A stretch of 14,643 bases of DNA from NCBI GenBank assembly GCA_007128555.1, contig SKXF01000167.1:1-14643 (forward strand). The letters run 5' to 3'. A program made the position numbers and the translations under genes. Below are positions 7,784 to 14,540 of this stretch, in pieces. Numbering within the stretch: position 1 is the stretch's first letter; each line of letters starts with the position of its first letter. Below the pieces are notes generated by a model, which was given only the letters and a program-made list of their open reading frames with translations, searched no databases and was not told the DNA's origin. Origin of the DNA: Clostridia bacterium (lineage in GTDB: Bacteria > Bacillota_E > SLMV01 > PUMD01).

Positions 7784-8211
7784 ACGGAAACCTCCTCGAG
7801 GACCTCTGTGAGGAACATATTCAGAACGGGCCGGAAGTCAGCAGCGAGCCGGAGCACCCTCATTTCGTACTCACCGCGCACCTCCTGGGATGCCTGGTAT
7901 AGGCACGTCCCCTTTATGGCCTCATACTGAAATACCGAGTGGTTCTCCTGCAGAAAAACCAGATCCACCCGGTAACAAGGGAAGCAATCCTGGAAAGCGT
8001 TGTGCAGTACGGAGTAGAGCCGATGTCGCTCGGATGCTGGCGGAAGAGATCCCTGCATCACCACACCCACATCCAGGTCAACGAAAAGATCATCCGTTGG
8101 CACGATCACATCGCCACAAGCACATGCGACACCACCAAGTGCCTGTGAACCAAAGAGGTACACGAGAGAAACCCCCTTGGCCTCACACAGGGCGCTTATC
8201 TTGTCAACCAT
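7780..8211 (-). CDS. mntA: MntA-like minimal nucleotidyltransferase antitoxin with expanded active-site loop
   Basis: A 143-residue minimal nucleotidyltransferase (MNT), expected to transfer AMP from ATP to the tyrosine of its partner HepT and so disarm it. The polymerase-beta-type site is visible: GSQ at 21-23, the metal-binding DLD at 45-47, and the third Asp83 in YRVDLVFL. FQYEAIKGTCLYQ at 94-106 matches the usual C-terminal MNT element. The spacing is odd: 22 residues separate the GS and the DxD, where the classical motif is GSx10DxD. The extra loop contains VACACGD. The start is ATG 8211 because GGGAGG lies eight bases upstream. The frame is open for 47 further codons upstream, to a GTG at 8352, but without a ribosome site. 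It overlaps hepT by 4 bases. Confidence 0.8.
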   Translation of the reverse strand: MVDKISALCEAKGVSLVYLFGSQALGGVACACGDVIVPTDDLFVDLDVGVVMQGSLPPASERHRLYSVLHNAFQDCFPCYRVDLVFLQENHSVFQYEAIKGTCLYQASQEVRGEYEMRVLRLAADFRPVLNMFLTEVLEEVSV

Positions 8212-8422
8212 GCAGGCTACCTCCCTAAGATTACTTTGGCCAGCCAGCCTCATTACTCTCTTGCCCGCAACCCGGCCTCCGTCGCTGGGACCCACGCAAG
8301 GAGGACACCCCAGGCAGACCCTCCGGATCTTCTGCAAGGCGGACACGACCACTGGTTTACGCGACCCGTTCCGACCATACGCTTCGTCAGCATGTCGAAT
8401 ACCTTCACGGACAATGCATCAT

Positions 8423-8445
8423 CACATGTAATATTATACCATGTG
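8423..8445. promoter_or_regulatory. Inverted repeat over the TA promoter -10 box, possible operator
   Basis: CACATG at 8423-8428 and CATGTG at 8440-8445 form an inverted repeat with an 11-base AT-only-but-one spacer. The spacer contains the TATAAT of the mntA-hepT promoter, so a protein bound here would block transcription. Six-base arms occur by chance in a window of this size, so the position over the promoter is the main argument. Confidence 0.35.
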
Positions 8446-8461
8446 CCCTCAGGTAGGACAA
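8433..8461 (-). promoter_or_regulatory. Probable mntA-hepT promoter
   Basis: On the minus strand, TTGTCC (8461-8456, 4 of 6 to consensus) is followed after exactly 17 bases by a perfect TATAAT (8438-8433). Transcription would begin near 8426 and run through a leader of about 215 bases into mntA and hepT. Confidence 0.55.
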
Positions 8462-8510
8462 TGATCATCATACTCGGTTCAGTCTGGGCTCAGAGGGGAA
8501 GGCCATGCGA

Positions 8511-8567
8511 TCGCTTCGCGCCAGACCAACCTTGTTCACCAGGTCCCCGCCTGGCCATTGTAGCCAT
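8511..8567 (-). pseudogene. Remnant of the ligase gene 5' end
   Basis: Starting at ATG 8567 the minus strand reads M-A-T-M-A-R-R-G-P-G-E-Q, against M-A-E-S-A-R-R-R-R-S-D-L-G-E at the start of the intact ligase. Short gaps disturb the frame, and similarity ends after GCGAAGCGATC. It keeps a GGGGTATT ribosome-site-like stretch just upstream, as in the intact gene. No continued reading frame is present. Confidence 0.6.
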
Positions 8568-8693
8568 GTAATACCCCAAGCCCATGGATTTCGGCCTGGC
8601 AGTATTATCTCAGTTGGAGGGGGCAGTTCTACTCATCGGAGTCACAGTGGGCGCATCCGTAGCACATGTGCAGGCGGTCAAGAAAGATGTCCT
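8511..8693 (-). repeat. Direct repeat copy B: ytxC-ligase junction next to intact ytxC
   Basis: Partner of 7139-7327. This copy contains the intact last codons of ytxC, the intergenic segment with the block ATAATACTGCCAG, a conserved GGGGTATT before an ATG, and a decayed start of the ligase gene ending in GCGAAGCGA, identical to the ligase coding sequence at 7147-7139. One 3-base indel separates the copies in the intergenic part. The two copies have diverged, so the duplication is not recent, or one copy came from a relative. Confidence 0.8.
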
Positions 8694-9507
8694 CCAGGGA
8701 AGAAATGACACCAAGGTGATCCCCGATCTCCCAGGGATCGTGGACCACGATCTTCTTGGGACGCAGGATAATCAGGCTGGTTATGACCAGGTCAGGATGG
8801 TCCAGACCCTTCTCAACATACCACCAACTGTATTCTCCGAGCAGCCGGTCCCTCACCACGCATCCTTCGTCGTCGCGGAGCTCCCATCCCTGTTCCGGAT
8901 CAAACAACGCGTGCACGATATCGGGAGAATCCATCTCTGGCAGTGACAGGTCTCGCAACAGCTCGGTCCACTGGACGTACTCCCGGGCGACGAGCAGATC
9001 ATTGACGGACTCATCGACAATGTGGGTGAGCGCCTCCACGTAATCCCTGAGTCGGAACGCCACGAACCCATCGACGGACAGGTGATCATTGCTCTGCAGG
9101 TACTCAAACAGGCGCTGCAGGACGAACCCCTTCCGGCGTATCTTGTACCGGGTCATGTCGTCCCCGGGATTCATGTCACCGTTCACCTGCCGAACAATGT
9201 GCACCCGCTCTCCCATGTCCAGGAATCCGTATTCCCTGTCCAGAATATCTCTTATGAGAATGGGCTCCCACCCGTTCACAATGGCATCGGACAGGGCATT
9301 GGCCACACAGTACAACGTCTCCCGCACCTCTTCCTCCGCCGCCCCGGCAAGGCTGAGGCTGATGACGGTGACCGCTCCGTCTTCCTTCTGCTCCACCCTG
9401 GCCTGGGAGTCCCTGCGACTGCACTGGCGCACCTCTTCCATCAGGCGCTGACTGATTCGAGATGCTTGATCCTTCACACCGATGGAGATCACCCTGGAAT
9501 CAGGCAT
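8629..9507 (-). CDS. ytxC: YtxC-family protein, putative sporulation protein
   Basis: A 292-residue soluble protein recognised as YtxC-like, a family found in endospore formers and annotated as sporulation-associated; its molecular function is not known. The family features seen are DGFVAFRLRDYVEAL at 146-160 within a helical middle region, LIILRPKKIVVHDP at 245-258, and a C-terminal cysteine cluster MCYGCAHC at 281-288 that could bind metal. The N-terminal 60 residues are less conserved and end in a strand (AVTVISLSL). The start is ATG 9507 because GGGAGG lies seven bases upstream; the frame is open ten codons further without a site. It has its own promoter after the rpmF terminator. Its last 60 bases also occur as a decayed copy beyond hepT. 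Confidence 0.8.
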   Translation of the reverse strand: MPDSRVISIGVKDQASRISQRLMEEVRQCSRRDSQARVEQKEDGAVTVISLSLAGAAEEEVRETLYCVANALSDAIVNGWEPILIRDILDREYGFLDMGERVHIVRQVNGDMNPGDDMTRYKIRRKGFVLQRLFEYLQSNDHLSVDGFVAFRLRDYVEALTHIVDESVNDLLVAREYVQWTELLRDLSLPEMDSPDIVHALFDPEQGWELRDDEGCVVRDRLLGEYSWWYVEKGLDHPDLVITSLIILRPKKIVVHDPWEIGDHLGVISSLEDIFLDRLHMCYGCAHCDSDE

Positions 9508-9548
9508 TTGACACCCTCCCACTGATGCACTCAACACTCCGCAATCTT

Positions 9549-9554
9549 ATTATA
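9549..9554 (-). promoter_or_regulatory. -10 element for ytxC
   Basis: A perfect TATAAT on the minus strand, placing the transcript start near 9542, about 35 bases before ATG 9507. The -35 position reads only CAAACA (3 of 6 to TTGACA). It sits between the rpmF terminator and ytxC, so ytxC appears to be a separate unit. A sporulation sigma factor cannot be confirmed from the sequence. Confidence 0.45.
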
Positions 9555-9584
9555 CTCACCAAGGCCATCTTTGTTTGTTTTGTT

Positions 9585-9621
9585 TTTCACACAAACGAAG
9601 GCCCCCGGCACAGCCGGGGGC
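9585..9621 (-). terminator. Rho-independent terminator after rpmF
   Basis: A perfect 9-base stem, GCCCCCGGC with GCCGGGGGC and a 3-base loop, occupies 9601-9621. Read on the minus strand it is followed by CTTCGTTTGTGTG, a T-rich though interrupted tail. It lies 28 bases after the rpmF stop and should end the yceD-rpmF transcript. Confidence 0.8.
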
Positions 9622-9648
9622 AAAGAGCTGGACATGATGCCGAGCGAA

Positions 9649-9825
9649 TCAGACGTTCGCGACCTTACGCCCCTTGTAGTATCCACAGCTGATGCAGACA
9701 TGGTGGGGCCTCTTCATCTCGTGACACCTCGGGCACTCAGTCAACGTGGGGGGCGTAATTTTCCAGTGGGCGCGGCGCCGGTTTCGGCGTGCCCTGGAAT
9801 GCTTTTTCTTGGGAACAACGGCCAT
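9649..9825 (-). CDS. rpmF: 50S ribosomal protein L32
   Basis: A 58-residue basic protein of the large ribosomal subunit. It begins MAVVPKKKHSRARRNRRRAHW, the conserved N-terminus of bacterial L32, followed by the usual T-E-C-P-R-C step. Four cysteines in two CxxC pairs (Cys31, Cys34, Cys44, Cys47) form a zinc ribbon, so this is the zinc-binding form rather than the cysteine-free paralogue. It ends GYYKGRKVANV. A GGAGG-like site precedes the ATG. It follows yceD by 30 bases, the standard pairing in bacteria. The usual downstream fatty-acid genes (plsX, fabH) are not next to it: a terminator and ytxC follow instead. Confidence 0.95.
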   Translation of the reverse strand: MAVVPKKKHSRARRNRRRAHWKITPPTLTECPRCHEMKRPHHVCISCGYYKGRKVANV

Positions 9826-9855
9826 TCATCTCACCTGCCTCCTAATGTATCATCG

Positions 9856-10395
9856 TCACTCCTTGAGGTTCTCCTTCAACTTCTGCAGTGCAGCAAGCCT
9901 GGGATCGATCGAATCGTGCTCACACTCACAGGTGGTCTCGTTCAGGTTCACCCCGCAGACGGGACAAAGCCCCTTGCAGTCCGGATCACACAGGATCCTG
10001 AGGGGGATGGACAGGATAATCTCCTCGAGTACCCGATCCTGAACATCCAGATCGCCCTGCCGGGTGATCCGGGGAATCACCTCATCCTCCCCGTCGGCCT
10101 CCCGGTCATCCCTGTAATCCCCCGTGTCCGGGACCTCGACGGAAAAACTCACCGAAACAGGAACCTCAGCCTCGCCCAGGCACCGACTGCACCGGGCCGC
10201 CAGAGCAACGTGTCCCTGGCCGGTGAGAAACCATCCCTCTTCGGTGTGGTATACATCGAAGGCCACTGTCGAGCCCTCGGCTACCACCATCTCCACGCCC
10301 CGGAGATGAAATGGGGGTATATCAACAGGCAGATCACAGTGAACGTGTCCCCCGAGCTCATTCCAGATTGACTCCACCGATATCTGCATCGTCAT
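9856..10395 (-). CDS. yceD: YceD family protein (DUF177), rpmF partner
   Basis: A 179-residue protein of the DUF177/YceD family, almost always encoded directly before rpmF and thought to act in 23S rRNA or ribosome-related metabolism; YlbN is the Bacillus name. The family pattern is clear: a Cys pair ARCSRC at 67-72 inside a beta-rich half, then CDPDCKGLCPVCGVN at 136-150 and CEC at 156-158, giving a zinc-ribbon-like C-terminal knuckle, and a final DPRLAALQKLK helix. Three starts are possible: GTG 10404, ATG 10395 and ATG 10389. ATG 10395 is chosen because GGGAG lies ten bases upstream; the GTG is too close to that site. A good promoter lies just before it, so yceD and rpmF form a two-gene operon ending at the hairpin after rpmF. 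Confidence 0.9.
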   Translation of the reverse strand: MTMQISVESIWNELGGHVHCDLPVDIPPFHLRGVEMVVAEGSTVAFDVYHTEEGWFLTGQGHVALAARCSRCLGEAEVPVSVSFSVEVPDTGDYRDDREADGEDEVIPRITRQGDLDVQDRVLEEIILSIPLRILCDPDCKGLCPVCGVNLNETTCECEHDSIDPRLAALQKLKENLKE

Positions 10396-10424
10396 CCTTG
10401 TCACACTCCCATAACCACTACATC

Positions 10425-10453
10425 ATTGTACCGATTGTGCCGGACAAGTTCAA
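10425..10453 (-). promoter_or_regulatory. Promoter of the yceD-rpmF operon
   Basis: On the minus strand TTGAAC (10453-10448, 4 of 6) is followed after exactly 17 bases by TACAAT (10430-10425, 5 of 6). The start near 10418 gives a short leader before ATG 10395. It lies wholly in the gap after the protease gene, so yceD-rpmF can be expressed independently of it. Confidence 0.6.
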
Positions 10454-10470
10454 TGAGAGACCCGATTAAA

Positions 10471-11514
10471 TCACGCCACCCGGCCCAGCGCGACCCCAGC
10501 ACCTTCAACCGAATGATCACGCACGGCATTCACGGCATCTTCAACCGTGTCCACGGGCACGATCTTGATGTTCGCCCCCACATCGAGGGCATCCTGGTAA
10601 TTGGCCCGCGGGACAAGGAACAGGTCAGCCCCAGCACGTTGGGCAGCCCAGACCTTCAGGGGCACCCCCCCCACGCTGCCGACCTCGGCCCTGGCGTTCA
10701 CCGTCCCCGTGCAGGCTACCCTGACATCCGCCGGCAGGGGATCGTCCGGACGAAGACGATCAATGAGTTCGAGGGTGAAAGCGAGCCCGGCTGAGGGGCC
10801 TCCGATGGCACCGGCATCGATGTCAATGTCCCTGGGGAAGACGTACCTGGGGTTGCTCGTCACCACCCCAATGCCGATGAGGGCCCGTTGCGGATCATCA
10901 TCGGCGGGCATCAGGACGACGGTCATCTCATGGGTCTGCCCCTCACGGTCAAAAACCAGGTCCAGTTCATCGCCCGGAGCATACTGCGCCACGACGGCAA
11001 GCAGGTCATCGGTTATGATCGTTTCCACGCCCCCGGCTGCGATCACAACATCGCCCGGAGCCAGTTTGCCAACAGAGGGAGACGTCTGTGACACCGAGAC
11101 AACCTCGACCCCATCTCCTTCGATCCGCGCCTCGAATCCTGCCTCTCGCAGGGCCACGTACTTGGCAACATTCTGACTCTCTACCATCATCTTGCGAGTC
11201 CGCTCAAAATACTGATCGAAATCCTCGCCCTCGCGCAGGTAAACGGTCCGGGGTCGCAGCTCAGCCCGGGGATACACCAGTCCAAACAGGGCCACGGCCA
11301 GGTTCGCTTCCCGGGTGAAAACCGTTGTGAGCATCACACCCCGGCCACTTGTATCTTCCTCACCGTCAATCACAATCATGGGAGCCACATCCACCGCGGA
11401 ACCAGGCATACTGAGGACATAGCCGCTGGGGACAAACCACAGGATCGCAACGACGAGCAGTATACGCACCGCCGTCTTTATGTGAGGTAGCGTGTCTTTG
11501 CAGCGACCGATCAT
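10471..11514 (-). CDS. ylbL: PDZ and Lon-type serine protease, YlbL/SepM-like
   Basis: A 347-residue membrane-anchored peptidase of family S16 with an added PDZ domain. Residues 13-36 form one N-terminal membrane helix, so the rest is outside the cell membrane. A PDZ domain spans about 132-203 (VEVVSVSQTSPSVGKLAPGDVVIAAGG). The Lon proteolytic domain follows, with the Ser-Lys dyad visible as Ser241 in GGPSAGLAFTL and Lys287 in VGGVPLKVWAAQ. Family members include SepM, which processes a competence peptide in streptococci, and Bacillus YlbL; the substrate here is unknown. The ATG at 11514 has GAGGAG eight bases upstream. The gene is divergent from ylbJ, with 78 bases between the starts, and precedes yceD-rpmF as YlbL precedes YlbN in Bacillus. 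All catalytic residues are present, so it should be active. Confidence 0.88.
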   Translation of the reverse strand: MIGRCKDTLPHIKTAVRILLVVAILWFVPSGYVLSMPGSAVDVAPMIVIDGEEDTSGRGVMLTTVFTREANLAVALFGLVYPRAELRPRTVYLREGEDFDQYFERTRKMMVESQNVAKYVALREAGFEARIEGDGVEVVSVSQTSPSVGKLAPGDVVIAAGGVETIITDDLLAVVAQYAPGDELDLVFDREGQTHEMTVVLMPADDDPQRALIGIGVVTSNPRYVFPRDIDIDAGAIGGPSAGLAFTLELIDRLRPDDPLPADVRVACTGTVNARAEVGSVGGVPLKVWAAQRAGADLFLVPRANYQDALDVGANIKIVPVDTVEDAVNAVRDHSVEGAGVALGRVA

Positions 11515-11592
11515 CCCATCATCTCCTCAGGTGTTCTATTCATCCATCAACATCATATTACTATCAATGCCGATAAGGGGGTCCGAAAGCCA

Positions 11593-12810
11593 ATGGCCAG
11601 CGGCAAATTTACCACGGTAATCCTGAGTCTCATCGCAATCACCATCGTTTTGAGCATGGTGCTGAAACCGAACGTCGCCTACCAGGCCGCCATCGACGGC
11701 CTGGAAGTGTGGTGGGGTGTAGTATTCCCCGCTCTTCTTCCGTTCTTCATCGGAGCCCAGATCCTCCTCGGGCTGGGCGTCGTTCACGCTATGGGAGTGA
11801 TCCTTGAACCCATCATGAGGCCCCTGTTCAATATCCCTGGCTGCGGCGCCTTTGTCCTGGCCATGGGACTCGCCTCAGGCTACCCCATCGGAGCCGTGCT
11901 GACCGGCAACATGCGGCGAGATGACATGGTCAACAAGTACGAGGGCGAGCGGCTGGTGTCTGCGGCAAATACGGCCGATCCCCTCTTCATGTCAGGCGCC
12001 GTGGCCATCGGTATGTTCGAAAACAAGAGCATTGCGGCCCTCATCATGATCGCCCACTATATCGCTGCGCTGCTGAACGGTCTGATCGTCCGTTTTCACG
12101 CTCCCGGCGCTCCCCAGACCGCCTATCGTCCTTCCGAAAAGGGATCCGTATTCATCCGGGCCATTCGCGCCCTCTTCGAGGCGCGCGAAAGAGACGGTCG
12201 CCCCCTGGGCAGTATCCTGGGCGACGCCGTCAGGAAATCCATTGATACCCTCCTGCTCATCGGAGGATTGATCATTCTTCTTTCCGTGGTGATCAGCGTG
12301 CTCGAAACAACCTTCCTGATGGGGCTGTTTGGCGCGGCGTTCATCCAGGTCCTGAACCTGGTAAACCTCTCACCTGAGCTGGCTTCAGCGCTCACCCGCG
12401 GAACCTTCGAAATCACCCTGGGTTGCCAGGCCGCAAGCATCGCCCCGGCTCACCTGGCCGATCGACTGATCATAACCGGGGCCATCATCGGCTGGAGCGG
12501 TCTGTCCGTGCACGCCCAGGTGGCTGCGATCCTGCACGACACCGATATCAACGTTCTGCCGTACGTTTGCAGCCGCCTCATTCACGCAATCCTCGCCGGA
12601 ACCGTGACCTGGCTTCTCCTGCCCCTGGCTCCCAGCCTTGGAGCGACCCTGTCTGGCGTAGCTCCTGTATTCGCGCTACACCCGGTGCAGCTGTCTGCAA
12701 TGTCCTGGCTGGAGATCGCAACGGCCTCAACCCACCGGTTCCTTGCCGCATGGGCCCTACTTCTCGGACTGGGAGCGGCGGTATGTTCCCTCCGAACCAC
12801 CCCGCGTTGA
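11593..12810 (+). CDS. ylbJ: Sporulation integral membrane protein YlbJ
   Basis: A 405-residue polytopic membrane protein of the YlbJ/SpoVM-type nucleoside-recognition (Gate) family. In Bacillus, YlbJ is made in the mother cell under SigE and is needed for robust spores. Predicted helices include 8-24, 42-66, 84-104, 133-163, 217-238, 240-258, 290-312, 327-347 and 382-399. Family motifs are LASGYPIGA at 93-101, NTADPLF at 126-132, and the repeat of the Gate element at GCQAASIAPA and WSGLSVHAQV (301-310). The ATG at 11593 has a GGGGG eleven bases upstream, a rather wide spacing. It is the only plus-strand gene in this half and overlaps the coiled-coil gene tail to tail by 54 bases. A SigE-type promoter in the 78-base gap is possible (CATATTACT near 11552) but weak. 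Confidence 0.88.
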   Translation: MASGKFTTVILSLIAITIVLSMVLKPNVAYQAAIDGLEVWWGVVFPALLPFFIGAQILLGLGVVHAMGVILEPIMRPLFNIPGCGAFVLAMGLASGYPIGAVLTGNMRRDDMVNKYEGERLVSAANTADPLFMSGAVAIGMFENKSIAALIMIAHYIAALLNGLIVRFHAPGAPQTAYRPSEKGSVFIRAIRALFEARERDGRPLGSILGDAVRKSIDTLLLIGGLIILLSVVISVLETTFLMGLFGAAFIQVLNLVNLSPELASALTRGTFEITLGCQAASIAPAHLADRLIITGAIIGWSGLSVHAQVAAILHDTDINVLPYVCSRLIHAILAGTVTWLLLPLAPSLGATLSGVAPVFALHPVQLSAMSWLEIATASTHRFLAAWALLLGLGAAVCSLRTTPR

Positions 12811-13308
12811 ACCGTTCTTGTCGGAACGGGTGGCAGCCACACTGTCCCTCGAAAAGGGCGGCATCTTCCTCAACTCATCCCGACTACCAGAAATGGTTCC
12901 CGTGGCCTTCTCGAGAATCACCTGCAGCTGTCCGAGCACATCATCGGCGTAGCGGTGAGCCTCGACCATGGTCTTGTTGGCAATCTCCTCGGCCTGCTGC
13001 ACCGTCTCGGCCGCTGTCTGCTCCGCACGGGCAGAGATAACGGATTCGCTCGTCATCTCATCAGCGTAGGACTTAGCCTCATCGATGATGCGTTCAGCCT
13101 CGGCACGGGCCTGGGCCTGGATGCGTTCACTGTCCTCCATCACGCTCTTGGCCCTGGTCAGTTCCCCGGGCAACATCGAACGCAACTCGTCAATGAGGGA
13201 AAATACCTCCTCCTCACTGATCAACACGCGGTCGCTCAGGGGAATGTGCATCCCATCCGCGACCACTGCCTCCAGTTCCTCTATGATGCTCCACAAATCC
13301 TGCTTCAT
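12757..13308 (-). CDS. Coiled-coil protein, DivIVA/ATPase-b-subunit-like
   Basis: A 183-residue hydrophilic protein with a long amphipathic coiled coil at about 50-135 (alanine-, glutamate- and arginine-rich: ARAEAERIIDEAKSYADEM), resembling the membrane-proximal stalk of F-type ATPase b subunits and the middle of DivIVA. No membrane helix is seen. The N-terminal 48 residues form a separate helical piece (IIEELEAVVADG, ISEEEVFSLIDEL), and the last 40 are charged, serine-rich and probably disordered. Similar proteins sit between coaD and ylbJ in clostridial genomes as I recall, where they are usually annotated only as ATPases or hypothetical. The start is ATG 13308, with GGGAGG nine bases upstream; the frame is open twelve codons further. 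It follows coaD by 42 bases, so it probably shares its transcript. Function is unknown; scaffolding is a guess. Confidence 0.7.
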   Translation of the reverse strand: MKQDLWSIIEELEAVVADGMHIPLSDRVLISEEEVFSLIDELRSMLPGELTRAKSVMEDSERIQAQARAEAERIIDEAKSYADEMTSESVISARAEQTAAETVQQAEEIANKTMVEAHRYADDVLGQLQVILEKATGTISGSRDELRKMPPFSRDSVAATRSDKNGSTRGGSEGTYRRSQSEK

Positions 13309-13350
13309 TTCTCTTTGCCTCCCACTGGGAACTCTTCTCCCCAACCCCCC

Positions 13351-13836
13351 TCAGGTCTTCGCAGCGCGCTCCCTGAAAGCCCCCATCACCTCTGCTGGCA
13401 CCATCTCGCTCACATCCGCTCCCAACCCGGCCAGTTCCTTGACAATGCTCGAGCTGAGATAGGAATGCTCGGGCCTGGTCATCATGAACAGGGTCTCAAC
13501 GTGATTCGCTATGGTGCGATTCATCTGCGCCATCTGGAACTCATACTCGAAGTCCGAAACCGCACGCAAACCCTTGATCACAACTCCGATGCCCCGCTTG
13601 CGCGCATACTCCACCAGCAGTCCCTCTCCCTTTTCCACGACAACATTCGGTATGGACGTGAGGCTTTTCCTGGCCATCCTGATGCGGTCCGCGCAGGGAA
13701 AAAAGTGATCCTTGTTCGGATTGTCAAAAACGGTGACAATCACCTCGTCGAAGATCCGTGCCGTCCGGGTTATGATGTCAATGTGACCGCAAGTAATGGG
13801 ATCAAAACTGCCTGGACACATCGCCTTCTTCGTCAT
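13351..13836 (-). CDS. coaD: Phosphopantetheine adenylyltransferase
   Basis: CoaD catalyses the fourth step of coenzyme A synthesis, joining 4'-phosphopantetheine and ATP to give dephospho-CoA and pyrophosphate in the cytoplasm. At 161 residues it has the normal length. The nucleotidyltransferase motif PGSFDPITCGHIDII at 8-22 holds the TxGH site with His18. The substrate-binding segment IKGLRAVSDFEYEFQMAQMN is at 87-106 with Arg91, and SYLSSSIVKE at 125-134 is the conserved C-terminal ATP-loop. The ATG at 13836 is chosen because a GGGGGG run lies nine bases upstream; the earlier in-frame ATG touches this run and is unlikely. The start overlaps the end of rsmD by 35 bases, the classical rsmD-coaD pair (ylbH-ylbI in Bacillus), suggesting translational coupling. 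Confidence 0.95.
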   Translation of the reverse strand: MTKKAMCPGSFDPITCGHIDIITRTARIFDEVIVTVFDNPNKDHFFPCADRIRMARKSLTSIPNVVVEKGEGLLVEYARKRGIGVVIKGLRAVSDFEYEFQMAQMNRTIANHVETLFMMTRPEHSYLSSSIVKELAGLGADVSEMVPAEVMGAFRERAAKT

Positions 13837-14422
13837 CGGCAGCATCCCCCCTTCCAGTATAACGTACAATGGTGATTGCTGTATTGCCGTACTTGCGCTT
13901 TCGCACCACGATCATGCCATCGCAGGGAGACGCTCCCTCGTCCAGGAGGGCATCCTCCCGGGCACTCTCGAGCACGACCAGGGCACGATCCCGGAGGCCC
14001 TGCCAAGAGGACAGCTGCCGCAGCACCCTTCCGTGGGCACCATGGGCATAGGGAGGATCCACGAAAACGACACCGTAGTGGCCTCGCTGTTCCCGGGGGA
14101 CCGAACGCCGGATGAAGGCTTCCACGTCACTGCAACGAACCCTGCATCGATCTCCAACCTCCAACTTCTCCACGTTCTCTCGTATGATCCTGCAGGAAGC
14201 GGGGGAATTGTCCACGAAGAGGCAATCCTTGGCCCCGCGGCTGAGCGCCTCCAGCCCCATGGCTCCACTGCCGGCGAACAAGTCGAGAACACCGGTCCCG
14301 GCGACGGCATCAGCCAGGATGTTGAAAACGGCCTCCCTGACCCGGTCGGAAGTGGGTCGAACGCCGGAGCCCTGGGGCGCAGCAATCTTAAAACCGCGAT
14401 ATGTTCCGGCAATGATGCGCAT
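13802..14422 (-). CDS. rsmD: 16S rRNA (guanine(966)-N2)-methyltransferase
   Basis: RsmD methylates G966 of 16S rRNA on the assembled small subunit, using S-adenosylmethionine. The 206-residue protein opens MRIIAGTYRGFKI, with RPTSDRVREAVFNIL at 22-36, the RNA-contact region typical of the family. The SAM-binding motif VLDLFAGSGAMGLEALSRGA is at 45-64, and the catalytic DPPY tetrad is at 122-125 in VFVDPPYAHG. The C-terminal 25 residues (GRGDAADDEEGDVSRQF) are acidic and extend a little beyond most family members; this tail is encoded by the sequence shared with the start of coaD. The ATG at 14422 has GAAGGG about nine bases upstream. It heads the rsmD-coaD-coiled-coil transcript. Confidence 0.95.
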   Translation of the reverse strand: MRIIAGTYRGFKIAAPQGSGVRPTSDRVREAVFNILADAVAGTGVLDLFAGSGAMGLEALSRGAKDCLFVDNSPASCRIIRENVEKLEVGDRCRVRCSDVEAFIRRSVPREQRGHYGVVFVDPPYAHGAHGRVLRQLSSWQGLRDRALVVLESAREDALLDEGASPCDGMIVVRKRKYGNTAITIVRYTGRGDAADDEEGDVSRQF

Positions 14423-14540
14423 GGTGTGATCCCTTCGCTCGACAAAAACAACCCTTATCCGTCACTCATCTTATCCAATTGGACCCCATTATTCCACCCA
14501 CTGGGAGCTCATCTGCCGATTGGGCCATCGCCCCCGGGCA

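Larger units (their letters stand above)
8212..8510 (-). other. Leader and control region of the toxin-antitoxin pair
   Basis: This stretch separates ATG 8211 from the upstream repeat copy. It holds the promoter and palindrome described separately, then a leader of about 215 bases before mntA, long for a toxin-antitoxin operon. The leader is open in the mntA frame back to 8352 and would encode a Cys-rich segment, CLGCPPC. Another frame is open from 8471 to 8253 but has no ribosome site. I see no further gene. Confidence 0.4.

Noticed and set aside
8253..8471. 72-codon minus-strand frame beginning MMIIVLPEGTWYNIT over the TA promoter
   Set aside because: No ribosome site precedes it, it runs through the -10 box and leader, and no family is recognisable.
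14450..14510. Promoter for rsmD on the minus strand (TAAGAT or AATAAT boxes)
   Set aside because: Candidate -10 boxes have only 3-of-6 -35 partners and none stands out.
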